A DNA stretch of 64,000 nucleotides, taken from positions 496,001-560,000 of the forward strand of contig DASRDB010000019.1 of the NCBI GenBank assembly GCA_035652815.1. The letters are read 5' to 3'. Made by a program: the position numbers and the translations under genes. The stretch is from DASRDB01 sp035652815 (GTDB lineage: Bacteria; Chloroflexota; Ktedonobacteria; Ktedonobacterales; Ktedonobacteraceae). The notes beneath the pieces are model-generated. The model worked only from the letters and a program-made list of their open reading frames with translations. It was not told the DNA's origin and searched no databases. Shown piece after piece: positions 1 to 8,600 of this stretch. Every line of letters starts with the position of its first letter. The first letter of the stretch is position 1.

Positions 1-1344
1 CAGTTCCGCGTCAAGGACCGCCACGTTCATTTCGGTATCATCGCGCATGCCCCGATTGTTCAGGTTGCCTGATCCTAGCGTAGACCACACATCATCGATC
101 ACCGCGACTTTCGCATGGACATAAATAGGGCGATAATGTGTGGCTCCGTCGCGGTTTATTGAAGTGCCGAGGCAAAAGGCCTGAATTCGACCCTGGGCCG
201 CTGCCTCCGGCGCTTCCTGCCGCAGGCGCGCTAATCCGGCATCTGTAAAGCCCCGCCCGACGTTAGGATGATCGGGAAGCACAATGCTCATCGTGGCTCC
301 CCGCCGCAGCGCCGCTCCCAGTTCGCGAATATTCAGTTCCATATCAGAACTATCAGGCCCCAATGCCGCGATATCGACTCCATAGTAGGCGTGCAGCCAG
401 AAGTACTGGTTTTCAAGGTAGACAAAGTTATTCACATTGGCAAGGGCATGTGCATAGAGTTGGGCGATCCCTTGAATGCCGTTTTTCGGTGAAAAGCTGT
501 AAGTATGTTCGGGAATGGTGCGCGCTAACTGCACGATGCTGTTGCTCTTTATGGGGGCCGTCACTGGATGTTCAGGAACCACAAGTTCGCTGCTCAATTC
601 ATGCCGCTCTACCACGTCGTTCCAGCGTTGGCGGAAGTTTTTTTCGACATCCGCAACTGCTGGCCCCTCGATAATCGCGTGCGCATCATGCCAGGGGTGC
701 GGAATTACATTATTTTTGCCCTTCCGCAGTTCGTAGGCATAATGATGCATAGGCACGTCCCAACGATCAAAGTCGCCGCTCAATTCGATCAGCAGGTCAA
801 TACCGCCTACGAAGGCGTGTGTTCCGTCTACCACCGAGATTTTCTGGTGCAGCGATTCGATAGGATGGTGAAGCAATCCACGCGAGCTATCATCAAGTAT
901 TGATTGTACTCCTACTGCCTTAAGCTCTTCGTGTGCTTCCTTAGGATTGCAATGGGAGAAAAATTCGTTGCTATCCCACACCAGCACCTTGACCTCTACC
1001 CCCTGGCTCACCTTGTAACCAAGAACAGCCTTTAAGGTGAGTTCATTGGTTATCCAGAAGCGAATCTCGTCTTCTTGCAGTCCCTCGCCTCGTAGTTCCT
1101 CCAAAAGCGCCTCTTGTTCGGGGCTGCCCTCCGGTCCCGCGATATGGTCTTTGCCGCGCACCAGTTGAATGTCTGGCGTTATCCCCCAGTTGGCAAGATA
1201 GATATACTTGCGCGCCTTCAGAAAATGGCGGCACATGGTAAGCATCGCTACGCGGCCATCCACCAGGTATGTCACACGCGAATCGGTGTGAACAGGAAAA
1301 TCTCCTTCTGCCCACCAGTTTAGCATTCGTTGCTGTTCGCTCAT
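1..1344 (-). CDS. Phospholipase D-like (HKD) protein, 3' end outside window
   Basis: The frame is open from an ATG at 1344 to the window edge (448 codons seen, no stop), so the C-terminus is missing. Two HKD motifs are visible: H166-x-K168-x4-D173 in LHQKISVVDGTHAFVGG and H410-x-K412-x4-D417 in YVHAKVAVIDDVWSTLGSGN. This duplicated arrangement is that of the phospholipase D superfamily (PLD, cardiolipin synthases), which cleave or transfer phosphodiester head groups through a phospho-histidine intermediate. No signal peptide or N-terminal membrane segment is seen, unlike typical bacterial cardiolipin synthases, so a soluble PLD is more likely. An AGGAGG lies about 13 bases upstream of the start. 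The exact substrate cannot be told. Confidence 0.9.
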   Translation of the reverse strand, partial: MSEQQRMLNWWAEGDFPVHTDSRVTYLVDGRVAMLTMCRHFLKARKYIYLANWGITPDIQLVRGKDHIAGPEGSPEQEALLEELRGEGLQEDEIRFWITNELTLKAVLGYKVSQGVEVKVLVWDSNEFFSHCNPKEAHEELKAVGVQSILDDSSRGLLHHPIESLHQKISVVDGTHAFVGGIDLLIELSGDFDRWDVPMHHYAYELRKGKNNVIPHPWHDAHAIIEGPAVADVEKNFRQRWNDVVERHELSSELVVPEHPVTAPIKSNSIVQLARTIPEHTYSFSPKNGIQGIAQLYAHALANVNNFVYLENQYFWLHAYYGVDIAALGPDSSDMELNIRELGAALRRGATMSIVLPDHPNVGRGFTDAGLARLRQEAPEAAAQGRIQAFCLGTSINRDGATHYRPIYVHAKVAVIDDVWSTLGSGNLNNRGMRDDTEMNVAVLDAEL

Positions 1345-1551
1345 CCCGTTATATGCCCTCCTGCCCTGAAATAAGCCTCATCATAATCGTGGCGTGATTG
1401 TAACATTGTCAGATGAGCTATGCAAGATAAATAACTGGAATATATAGAGAAAAAAAGGCTCTTTTTGTCCTATTAATATGGTAGACTTAGCCAGGAAGTT
1501 CCTGAATGGTATATATCCCAGGCGGTTACCATACAAAGAAAGGAAAGCACT

Positions 1552-2073
1552 ATGCTCCCGACTTCCTCTAATCTTATAGATGCCATCGTTGAGGGCTGGA
1601 AAGACTATCATTCACAGCTAGTCCTGATCGTCGGGTCACTCACCCCCGAACAATGTACAATTCGTGTTGCGCCAAATTTACGCTCAGTTGGTGAGATTGT
1701 CGCGCATATTATTGCTGCCCGCGCCGGTTGGTTCTATGATGTTCTCCATGAGGGAAGCGATGAAATCGGGGCTATGGGGCACTGGGATGAAGAAGATCAA
1801 CCTGATCGCACACCTGCTGAATTCGTCTCTGCTCTTCAGGGCACCTGGAAGATGATCGAAGATGCACTTACCCGCTGGACACCTCAGTACCTTGCAGTGC
1901 AAATTGTGTTGCCCTGGATTGGCCCCAAATATCCCATCACCCGCCCATGGGTCATCTGGCATCTCATCGAACATGACCTGCATCATGGCGGCGAGTTGGC
2001 ACACACCTTAGGTATGCAGGGACTCACTATCGAGCTTCCACCAGGACCGCCAGCAGATGCAGGCCAGGAATAA
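1552..2073 (+). CDS. DinB-like four-helix metalloprotein
   Basis: A 173-residue protein of the DinB/YfiT-like superfamily: an N-terminal helix, a first histidine in SVGEIVAHIIAAR (H52) and the hallmark C-terminal HLIEHDLHHGGEL, whose H141 and H145 would complete the usual three-histidine metal site. Members are small stand-alone thiol transferases or proteins of unknown role; some act in bacillithiol or mycothiol metabolism. The start follows an AGGAAAG ribosome site. It is alone on the plus strand, convergent with the STAND regulator (7 bases between stops). Substrate unknown. Confidence 0.8.
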   Translation: MLPTSSNLIDAIVEGWKDYHSQLVLIVGSLTPEQCTIRVAPNLRSVGEIVAHIIAARAGWFYDVLHEGSDEIGAMGHWDEEDQPDRTPAEFVSALQGTWKMIEDALTRWTPQYLAVQIVLPWIGPKYPITRPWVIWHLIEHDLHHGGELAHTLGMQGLTIELPPGPPADAGQE

Positions 2074-2080
2074 GGACCTG

Positions 2081-4678
2081 TTAAATCGAGGGCGTACTTT
2101 TCTGGGAATACGCCAGCTCAAGCGCCTGGTCTGGAGTATACAAACGCCCGGAAGCGCGCGCCGTCTCCCATTCATCTCCCGGCAGCCGGGATTGAATAAA
2201 CTCGAGCAGCTTTTTCACAGTAGGCTCCGTTAACAGCCACGTGGTAACGCCTATCGATTCGAGTAAACTTTCGGCTGCTCCCAGCATCAAGGCGGCTATC
2301 CGGCTGGCCTGTGCTGGTTCTGGCTTCCCGCTCAGCCCGATGGCAAAAGCGATCATGCCAATTGCTTCAGCAATCGCTTTCTTATAGGCAGACTCTTTGC
2401 CATGCTGAACGGAGCGGAACAGGTTCTGAATGGCTTTCTGGAATTCACCTTCCAAAATGTACAGTCCGGCCAGCGCGTTCTGCACATCAACAATACTTCG
2501 TTTATCTCCCACCTGCTGAAATAGTTTCTGGCTCTGTGTAAGGTACTCTCGCGCCTGTTGGATTTGTCCCTTGAAGGCTGCCGTTTCGCCAAGATAGTAG
2601 TAAAGCTGTGCCCGCAGCCAGGGATTACCCGTCTCTGAAAGCAATTGCAGGCTCTGGTCAAAGTAGGTAGTCGATAGCTCTATATCCCCCACGATATGCG
2701 CCAGCCAGCCCCGATTGAACAACGCCATTGCCAGGCCATCCGGGTTGTTCAGGGCCTTCCAGGTAGCGATGCTCGCTTCAGCTACTTCAATGGCGGTTGT
2801 GCGGTCTCCCTGCATATGGATGAGCAGAGCCAACTGGCTCTGAACTCTTCCTCGCGCTGCCAGGAGTGAGGTTCCAGCGTTTTCTGGTAGCGGGATGAGC
2901 AGCGCTTCCTCTAACCAGCGCCTGCCCTCCGAGATATATCCCTGCCATTCCCAATAAGGGGCCAGTGCCGCCGCGAGTCGAAAGGCACATTCCGCGAGCG
3001 TGGCCCAGGTGGCACTGCTTGTATCCACGAGGCCACTCGATACCATCCCCTCTACAGGCTCATGCACTTCGTAAAAGCTCTCTTTTGCCGCCGGATCTCT
3101 TGCCGAGATTAGCAGCCAGAGCAGCGCACCTCGCAGGTTGTCACGTTCTTCCACCAGCGTCGTCAGCCATTCAAGCTGCCGTTCGCCGCGCAAGCCTACC
3201 TCGGCGGCCTCTGCGAGGCGCAAATAATAGCTGGCGTGCCATTTTCGCAGTCGCTCTAGCTCTTTGCGCGCCGCTAATTGTTCCAGGGCATAGGTGCGCA
3301 GCGTTTCGAGCATTTGAAAGCGAATCTGTCCACTGTCTGTATACAGTTTCACGAGCAGGCTGTTATCAACAAATGCCTGGAGCAATTTGAGGCTATCAAC
3401 TGCCTCAGCATGCGCGTCGTCTCCGAAATCGTCCTGGTCTTGTAAAAGCGCCTCAACCGCTTCCAGTTGCCAGCCGCCCGCGAAAACACCCAAACGGCTG
3501 AACCAGCGCTGCTCAGTCGGAGAGAGAAGGGAATAGCTCCATTCAAAGGTGTTGCGCAAGCCATACATGCGTTGTGGATGGTCTCGCGGTCCCCCTGTAA
3601 GCATATTGAGGGGCTGCTGTGATAAGCGTTCCAGCAATGTCATGGGCGAGAGAAATTTCACACGAGCGGCTGCTAGCTCGATGGCAAGAGGTAGACCATC
3701 AATGCGCCTGCATATCTCAACAATTGTATTGCTATTCTGATGGCTCAACTCAAAATTGGGGTCTGCTGCCCGGGCGCGCTCCACGAAGAGTGAGATAGTC
3801 GGATACAGCAACAGTTGCGCAGGCTCGATGCCATCTTGCGCAGGCGGAAGCGCGAGCGGCAGCACCGGTATTTCATACTCGCCATACAGCCGTAATACAC
3901 TCCGGCTGGTGATAAGTACTTTCAGCCTGGGTAGCGCTGAAAGCAATTCGCTTATAGTTCCCGTCGCCTCCGTCAGATGTTCAAAATTGTCCAGGATCAG
4001 GAGCAGGAACCTGTCCTGTAGGGACTGAATGAGGTTTTGCAGCGAGTTTAAACCGGCTCGGGGCGTGATTCCGAGTGCCTGAATGATGCTCATTGGGACG
4101 AGGAGTCCTTGATTCACGCCAGCCAGTTCTACCAGCCAGACACCATCTTCAAAGTATGATAAAGCTTCATGTCCTATCTCCCATGCCAGGCGCGTTTTGC
4201 CGCTTCCTCCCGGTCCGGTTAAAGTAATCAGTCTGATGTCCTCCTGTTGTAGGAGCTGACGAAGCCGCTGCAACTCTGATGCTCTACCAATCAAGCGTGT
4301 TTTTGGTGCGGGGAGATTATGACGTTTAACAGGTTGTGGGTGTGATTTGGGTTGCGCCAGGAGTGCTGGTAGTTTCTGCTCGAGGTTTTTTAAGGGCGGC
4401 GTGTTCCACTCGTCTTTACTGAAGCTTCCCGGCAGCATCTCTGCCAGTTCAAGCAGTTCCAGAGCCTCTTCCCGGGTTGTTATGACGCGCCAACTTGCCA
4501 GTGTCCGAAGAATTTGTTTCATTTCGTCCTGGTTAAAGCGGCTCTTTTCGGTTTTATGAAATTTTCGATTGAGAACCTGGTGATGGATACCGATGGCCGA
4601 TGCCAGTTCCTTTTGGGTATGTCCGCTTTTGCGCAGATAGGCCAGAACTAGACCACTAAAAGTCTTCTTTTCAGCCAC
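2081..4678 (-). CDS. AfsR-like STAND regulator: HTH, NB-ARC ATPase, TPR
   Basis: A large signal-transduction ATPase of about 865 residues. The N-terminus (HTQKELASAIGIHHQVLNRK) is a Cro/XRE-like helix-turn-helix. A P-loop GPGGSGKT lies near residue 155, followed by a Walker B LLLILDNFEHL, an ITSR sensor motif and the GLPLAIELAAARVKFL motif typical of NB-ARC/AfsR ATPases. The C-terminal half is helical with TPR-like repeats. Known members switch on ATP binding and control nearby genes, but no target is evident here. An open frame runs up to a TTG at 4717, but a GTG at 4678 preceded by AAGGGGG at 8 bases is the better start. An inverted repeat just upstream (4746-4764) may be its own operator. 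Confidence 0.88.
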   Translation of the reverse strand: MAEKKTFSGLVLAYLRKSGHTQKELASAIGIHHQVLNRKFHKTEKSRFNQDEMKQILRTLASWRVITTREEALELLELAEMLPGSFSKDEWNTPPLKNLEQKLPALLAQPKSHPQPVKRHNLPAPKTRLIGRASELQRLRQLLQQEDIRLITLTGPGGSGKTRLAWEIGHEALSYFEDGVWLVELAGVNQGLLVPMSIIQALGITPRAGLNSLQNLIQSLQDRFLLLILDNFEHLTEATGTISELLSALPRLKVLITSRSVLRLYGEYEIPVLPLALPPAQDGIEPAQLLLYPTISLFVERARAADPNFELSHQNSNTIVEICRRIDGLPLAIELAAARVKFLSPMTLLERLSQQPLNMLTGGPRDHPQRMYGLRNTFEWSYSLLSPTEQRWFSRLGVFAGGWQLEAVEALLQDQDDFGDDAHAEAVDSLKLLQAFVDNSLLVKLYTDSGQIRFQMLETLRTYALEQLAARKELERLRKWHASYYLRLAEAAEVGLRGERQLEWLTTLVEERDNLRGALLWLLISARDPAAKESFYEVHEPVEGMVSSGLVDTSSATWATLAECAFRLAAALAPYWEWQGYISEGRRWLEEALLIPLPENAGTSLLAARGRVQSQLALLIHMQGDRTTAIEVAEASIATWKALNNPDGLAMALFNRGWLAHIVGDIELSTTYFDQSLQLLSETGNPWLRAQLYYYLGETAAFKGQIQQAREYLTQSQKLFQQVGDKRSIVDVQNALAGLYILEGEFQKAIQNLFRSVQHGKESAYKKAIAEAIGMIAFAIGLSGKPEPAQASRIAALMLGAAESLLESIGVTTWLLTEPTVKKLLEFIQSRLPGDEWETARASGRLYTPDQALELAYSQKSTPSI

Positions 4679-4745
4679 CTGTGTTTCCCCCTTGTGGCAG
4701 CTTTTCATGAGGAACAAGGGTTTCCTCTCACTGCCGAAATAGATC

Positions 4746-4764
4746 AGTATACTTTGCGTATACT
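4746..4764. promoter_or_regulatory. Inverted repeat upstream of STAND regulator
   Basis: AGTATAC, five bases, then GTATACT: two 7-bp arms, each containing the self-complementary GTATAC. It lies about 70 bases before the STAND regulator start in an AT-rich stretch. It could be an operator, but no binding data exist and AT-rich repeats arise by chance. Confidence 0.35.
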
Positions 4765-4857
4765 TTTTCTTCGTTTGCCGCTATTTTTTTAGGGCCGCAC
4801 AGAGTATAATATGCTTGGCCTTTAGAAATCAACAAATTTCTAGTAAGGGGGGGCCGG

Positions 4858-4902
4858 TCAGGGAGCAAGTTAAAGAAAATACTTGCTCCCTGATCTGTTT
4901 TT
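4858..4902. terminator. Hairpin terminator after the aldehyde dehydrogenase gene
   Basis: Perfect 13-bp stem TCAGGGAGCAAGT / ACTTGCTCCCTGA (4858-4870 and 4881-4893) with a 10-base loop, followed on the plus strand by TCTGTTTTT. It lies just beyond the stop of the minus-strand dehydrogenase gene and may act in both directions. Confidence 0.6.
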
Positions 4903-4908
4903 GGTCGA

Positions 4909-6312
4909 TTATTCGGTTGGTACTTTTGTCGGCTGTGCGCTGACAGTTGGCCCTATCCAGACAGTCTGGATATTGACAAACTCGCGAATGCCGAAAGAGG
5001 AGAGTTCGCGCCCGTAGCCGCTGTGTTTGATGCCCCCAAATGGCAGGCGCGGATCGCTGGCCGTCATCCCATTGATAAAGACACCTCCCGATTCAATACG
5101 CCGGGCCAGTTTGCGTGCCCGCTCAATATTTCTCGTCCACAGGTTGCCGCCCAGCCCGAAATCCGAGTCGTTGGCCAGCTCAATTGCATGATCGGCATCA
5201 CGCGCAATAATCACGGCTGCGGCAGGCCCAAAGGTCTCTTGGCGGAACATTGGCATCTCAGGGGTGACGCCTGTCACGATGGTTGGCTCGTAGAAGTAGC
5301 CGCGCCCCTCGCGTGGTCTGCCGCCAAGCAGCACCCGCGCCCCCATCTTTACCGTTTCCTGTACCTGTTTTTCCAGCCCCTCGCGCAAATCTCCACGCGC
5401 CATCGGCCCAATCTGCGTCTCCCGATTCAAAGGGTCGCCGACTTTGAGCTGCAGGGCTGCATTCACAAATTTCTCGGTAAACGGTTCGGCGACCGCTTCC
5501 ACCACAATAAAGCGCTTGGCCGCGATACAGCTCTGCCCCGTGTTCTGGAAGCGCGCCCGCACTGCCATCTGCGCTGCCGCGTCGAGGTCAGCATCCTCCA
5601 GCACGATGAAGGCATCAGAACCGCCCAGTTCCAGCACGTTTTTCTTTAGCACGCGCCCGCTTGTCGAAGCGACCGCCATGCCTGCCACATCGCTTCCGGT
5701 CAGCGTTACCGCCGCGATGCGTTTGTCCTCGATCAGCTTGCCTGTCTCGGAACCCGGCACCAGCACTGTCCGAAAACCTCCATGTGGCATCCCACATTCG
5801 CGGAAGATTTCCTCGATCTTCAAGGCGCACATAGAGACATTGGATGCATGCTTCAACACGCTGGTATTGCCCGCCATAAGAGCAGGCGCCGCAAAGCGAA
5901 AGACCTGCCAGTAGGGGAAGTTCCAGGGCATGAGCGCCAGCACGACGCCTAGCGGCTGAAATTCAACATAGCTCTCCGTCGCGTTCGTCTGCACCGGCTC
6001 GTCCGAGAGGAACTTTTCCGCGTTCTCTGCATAGAAATCGCAGTTCCAGGCGCATTTCTCGACCTCGGCAATCGACTCGGTGATCGGTTTGCCCATCTCC
6101 AGAGTAGCGATGCGCGCCAGTTCTTCCTTATTCTCCCGCAGGTAACGCGCTACGCGATGGAAAACGCTGGCCCGTTCGGCAAAAGATGTCTCACGCCATT
6201 GAAGAAATGCCTTTCTGGCATCGTTCAACGCCTCGTCTATTTGCTCCGCGTTAAACGGCTCAAAGGTGGCAATAACTTCTTCAGTGGCCGGATTGATTGA
6301 TTGGATGCTCAT
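4909..6312 (-). CDS. gabD: NAD(P)-dependent succinate-semialdehyde dehydrogenase
   Basis: A full-length 467-residue aldehyde dehydrogenase. Catalytic residues are in place: N131 in MPWNFPYWQ, the general base E228 in LELGGSD, and nucleophile C262 in NTGQSCIAA. The PWNFPYWQVFR and ELGGSDAFIVLED segments are typical of the short GabD/Sad-type enzymes that oxidise succinate semialdehyde to succinate, the last step of GABA breakdown. No GABA transaminase is adjacent, but a putrescine/lysine module sits at 51.5-56.2 kb. The ATG follows GGGAG at 7 bases. Substrate is inferred from family resemblance; other short aldehydes are possible. Confidence 0.82.
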   Translation of the reverse strand: MSIQSINPATEEVIATFEPFNAEQIDEALNDARKAFLQWRETSFAERASVFHRVARYLRENKEELARIATLEMGKPITESIAEVEKCAWNCDFYAENAEKFLSDEPVQTNATESYVEFQPLGVVLALMPWNFPYWQVFRFAAPALMAGNTSVLKHASNVSMCALKIEEIFRECGMPHGGFRTVLVPGSETGKLIEDKRIAAVTLTGSDVAGMAVASTSGRVLKKNVLELGGSDAFIVLEDADLDAAAQMAVRARFQNTGQSCIAAKRFIVVEAVAEPFTEKFVNAALQLKVGDPLNRETQIGPMARGDLREGLEKQVQETVKMGARVLLGGRPREGRGYFYEPTIVTGVTPEMPMFRQETFGPAAAVIIARDADHAIELANDSDFGLGGNLWTRNIERARKLARRIESGGVFINGMTASDPRLPFGGIKHSGYGRELSSFGIREFVNIQTVWIGPTVSAQPTKVPTE

Positions 6313-6380
6313 GGTCTACTCCCGTAGCGAATACAAAATAGCCTGTTTTTTTATTATATCTCATATTAGAGGGAACGAAA

Positions 6381-6476
6381 GCCAGGGCGACCGCGAGGGT
6401 CGCCCCTACTATACCACATTACACTTCTTGCATGTATCACTTTTATAGTAGGGGCGACCCTCGCGGTCGCCCTGGC
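6381..6476. repeat. Long inverted repeat, GTAGGGRCG family
   Basis: Two perfect 33-base arms (6381-6413 and 6444-6476) separated by 30 bases. Each arm is itself a hairpin (GGGCGACC..GGTCGCCC), so the element can fold as a cruciform. The core GTAGGGGCG relates it to elements at 15958, 28548 and 42302. It lies between the convergent-to-tandem ends of gabD and folE. Confidence 0.9.
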
Positions 6477-6527
6477 CTGTAGTTTGGTTCCTGCCCTGGT
6501 CTATGATAATTGCGCTTCCTTAATCTG

Positions 6528-7175
6528 CTATTGATCCGCTCCGCAGGCCAGCAAGAACTCCACGCGCAACGTCGAATTCTGTTCGTATTCGCCGCGCCAT
6601 ACCGTTGTTCGCGTCAGCGAGGACGTCTCCTTGACGCCGCGCATTTGCATACAGAGATGGTGCGCCTCAAGATAAACCGCAACGCCATGCGGCTCAAGGA
6701 GTGCATTCAACGTATCGGCGATTTGCTGGCTCAGTCGCTCTTGCACTGTAAAGCGTTTGGCAAAAAGACGCACTAAGCGCGTGAGTTTAGAGATGCCAAT
6801 GATATGCTCGTGGGCCAGATAACCAATGTATGCATGACCATAGAACGGCAAGGCGTGATGTTCGCAGAGCGCAAAAAAGGGAATCGGCCCTTCGATGACC
6901 TGGCTCAAACGACAATCCGCTCCACCGCGACACTCCGTATCAAAGACCTTAATCAGCTTCGGGTCGCCATCGTACCCCTCGGTTGCGTCAAACATGGCCT
7001 GAATAAAACGCCGGGGCGTCTCATAGGTTGATGCCGTCTTGAGATCCATCCCCAACACCTCAAAGATTTCCGCGATATATCCCTCAAACCGTTCCAGTTG
7101 TTCGGGTATGACTTTGCGACGATGAAGCTCCATTATCTCATCCATACCGGGTTCGTCGATATCAGGTTCTAACAT
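6528..7175 (-). CDS. folE: GTP cyclohydrolase I
   Basis: A 215-residue GTP cyclohydrolase I, which converts GTP to 7,8-dihydroneopterin triphosphate, the entry step to folate and tetrahydropterin (and queuosine) synthesis. Zinc ligands are visible as C104 and H107 in FALCEHHALP and C175 in HHLCMQMRG; the signature segment ISKLTRLVRLFAKRFTVQERL-like region follows. The last residues (TLRVEFL) match the usual C-terminal strand. The ATG has AGGAG a few bases upstream. The gene stands alone, divergent from the kinase-like gene at 7418. Confidence 0.95.
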   Translation of the reverse strand: MLEPDIDEPGMDEIMELHRRKVIPEQLERFEGYIAEIFEVLGMDLKTASTYETPRRFIQAMFDATEGYDGDPKLIKVFDTECRGGADCRLSQVIEGPIPFFALCEHHALPFYGHAYIGYLAHEHIIGISKLTRLVRLFAKRFTVQERLSQQIADTLNALLEPHGVAVYLEAHHLCMQMRGVKETSSLTRTTVWRGEYEQNSTLRVEFLLACGADQ

Positions 7176-7265
7176 TTATTCGACTCCTTTTTTGTTCTTT
7201 GCAATTAGCCTCTACTTTTAGATGCGCGGCAAGCCCCTTTAATGTAAAAGTTACCATATATTTGC

Positions 7266-7295
7266 CAGTAAGTCAATAAAGTCATTGATTTACTG
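7266..7295. promoter_or_regulatory. 12-bp-arm inverted repeat between folE and the HprK-like gene
   Basis: CAGTAAGTCAAT, six bases, then ATTGATTTACTG: 12-bp arms with a single mismatch, placed in the 242-base divergent intergenic region about 90 bases from folE and 120 bases from the start at 7418. The size and symmetry fit a dimeric repressor site. Which regulator would bind is not known. Confidence 0.45.
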
Positions 7296-7417
7296 TATTA
7301 AAAGCGAAACGCAGTTAGCCCATCCTGCCTATCTTTATGCCATTTGCTGAAGAATGTGTTAGGATTGACGAAAATTAACTCTAGTAGTAGCCCTGTTTTT
7401 GATAGAAGAGGTGTCCC

Positions 7418-8575
7418 ATGTACACGGCTGAGCGACAACGTGCGCAGCCCTACCTGGAGCGTGTCTCAGGCCCTATTTTTGAACAATGGTATTTGTTGCA
7501 TCATCGCATGGTGCGCGTTGTCACCAATCACTCGCGCATTGCGCATGATGTGCGCCAATTTCTTTATTACGCGGAATTATTAGCTGAATATACACACGAA
7601 AATCCGGCGGACCTGCCGGTAGATATACCCGAAGACCTTTTGTGGCAGGCGGGCGAGCGTCTCTACCGCCCAGTTGCGCTAACCTGTTACCTGTTTCAGA
7701 CGAAGCAGGGCGAGGCCTTTCCGCCCGAACCGGCCCAGCCCAAACCAGACGATATTCCCTGGCTGGAAATCAGTGGAGTAGATGGCCCTATGCGCGCGCG
7801 CTGGAAAGAGGACTGGCTGCGCTTCCGTGAATACAAGCCTTACCCTGGCGTCTGCAGCCGCATCAGTTCGGTGCTGCATAAAAAAGACCTGTACGCCACT
7901 ATCTATATTGAGGATGTGGAACGTTGCCAGCCCTGGTTTATCACGCGCTTTGTCTTTTATATGGCCCTGGGAGCCATGTACGGATACAACGGCTTTGAAA
8001 TTGTGCATGCCGCCGCCGTCGCGCAGAACAACGCGGGCATCCTGATCGTTGGCTCGCCGGGCAGCGGCAAGAGTACGCTCGTGCTTTCCTGTCTGCGCGC
8101 TGGCATGAACCATCTCGCCGATGATGTGCTGTTCCTGGCAAAGGACGAGGGCCTTGTCCATATTTACGCCTTCCCAGAGGATATAGGCGTGCGCGAGGGT
8201 ACTGCCGAGCTGATGAGCCAGTTTGAGTTCATGCACAACCTTCCGAATGACGAGCGCCAGAAGCGCCCTGTAGACATCCAGCGCCATTTTCGCCACCAGG
8301 TCATCAGTTCTTGTCCTGTGCGCCTGATCGTCTTCCTGCGCTCGAAGGACCGCGCCGACGAATTTCATGCCGAACTGCTCACACCCGCGCAATCCGTAAG
8401 CCGTCTGATGCAAGAATATATCTCATACGAGCAGGCCAAAGAAGGCGAAGCCGATTACATGTTCGACATCTTCGGCGATATGGCAATGCACGCCCCATCT
8501 TATCGTCTCTGGCTCACACCTGATGTGGATGAGAACGTTCGCCAGTTGCAGGCGCTATTGGCAAGGCATATGTAA
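7418..8575 (+). CDS. HPr-kinase-like P-loop protein
   Basis: A 385-residue protein. The C-terminal half resembles the HprK/HPr-kinase-like fold: H197 in the FEIVHAAAV segment, a P-loop GSPGSGKST at 212-220 and an LADDVLFL Walker-B-like segment near 233. The first 170 residues match nothing I recognise. True HPr kinases phosphorylate Ser46 of HPr, but no PTS gene is nearby, and many HprK-like proteins in bacteria act elsewhere (for example in peptide-modification clusters). The HPr-binding K3 loop of true HprK is not recognised. It stands alone, divergent from folE. Call it an HprK-related kinase or ATPase of unknown substrate. Confidence 0.7.
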   Translation: MYTAERQRAQPYLERVSGPIFEQWYLLHHRMVRVVTNHSRIAHDVRQFLYYAELLAEYTHENPADLPVDIPEDLLWQAGERLYRPVALTCYLFQTKQGEAFPPEPAQPKPDDIPWLEISGVDGPMRARWKEDWLRFREYKPYPGVCSRISSVLHKKDLYATIYIEDVERCQPWFITRFVFYMALGAMYGYNGFEIVHAAAVAQNNAGILIVGSPGSGKSTLVLSCLRAGMNHLADDVLFLAKDEGLVHIYAFPEDIGVREGTAELMSQFEFMHNLPNDERQKRPVDIQRHFRHQVISSCPVRLIVFLRSKDRADEFHAELLTPAQSVSRLMQEYISYEQAKEGEADYMFDIFGDMAMHAPSYRLWLTPDVDENVRQLQALLARHM

Positions 8576-8600
8576 TACTTTCTCGGCTCGCTGCGCTCGT

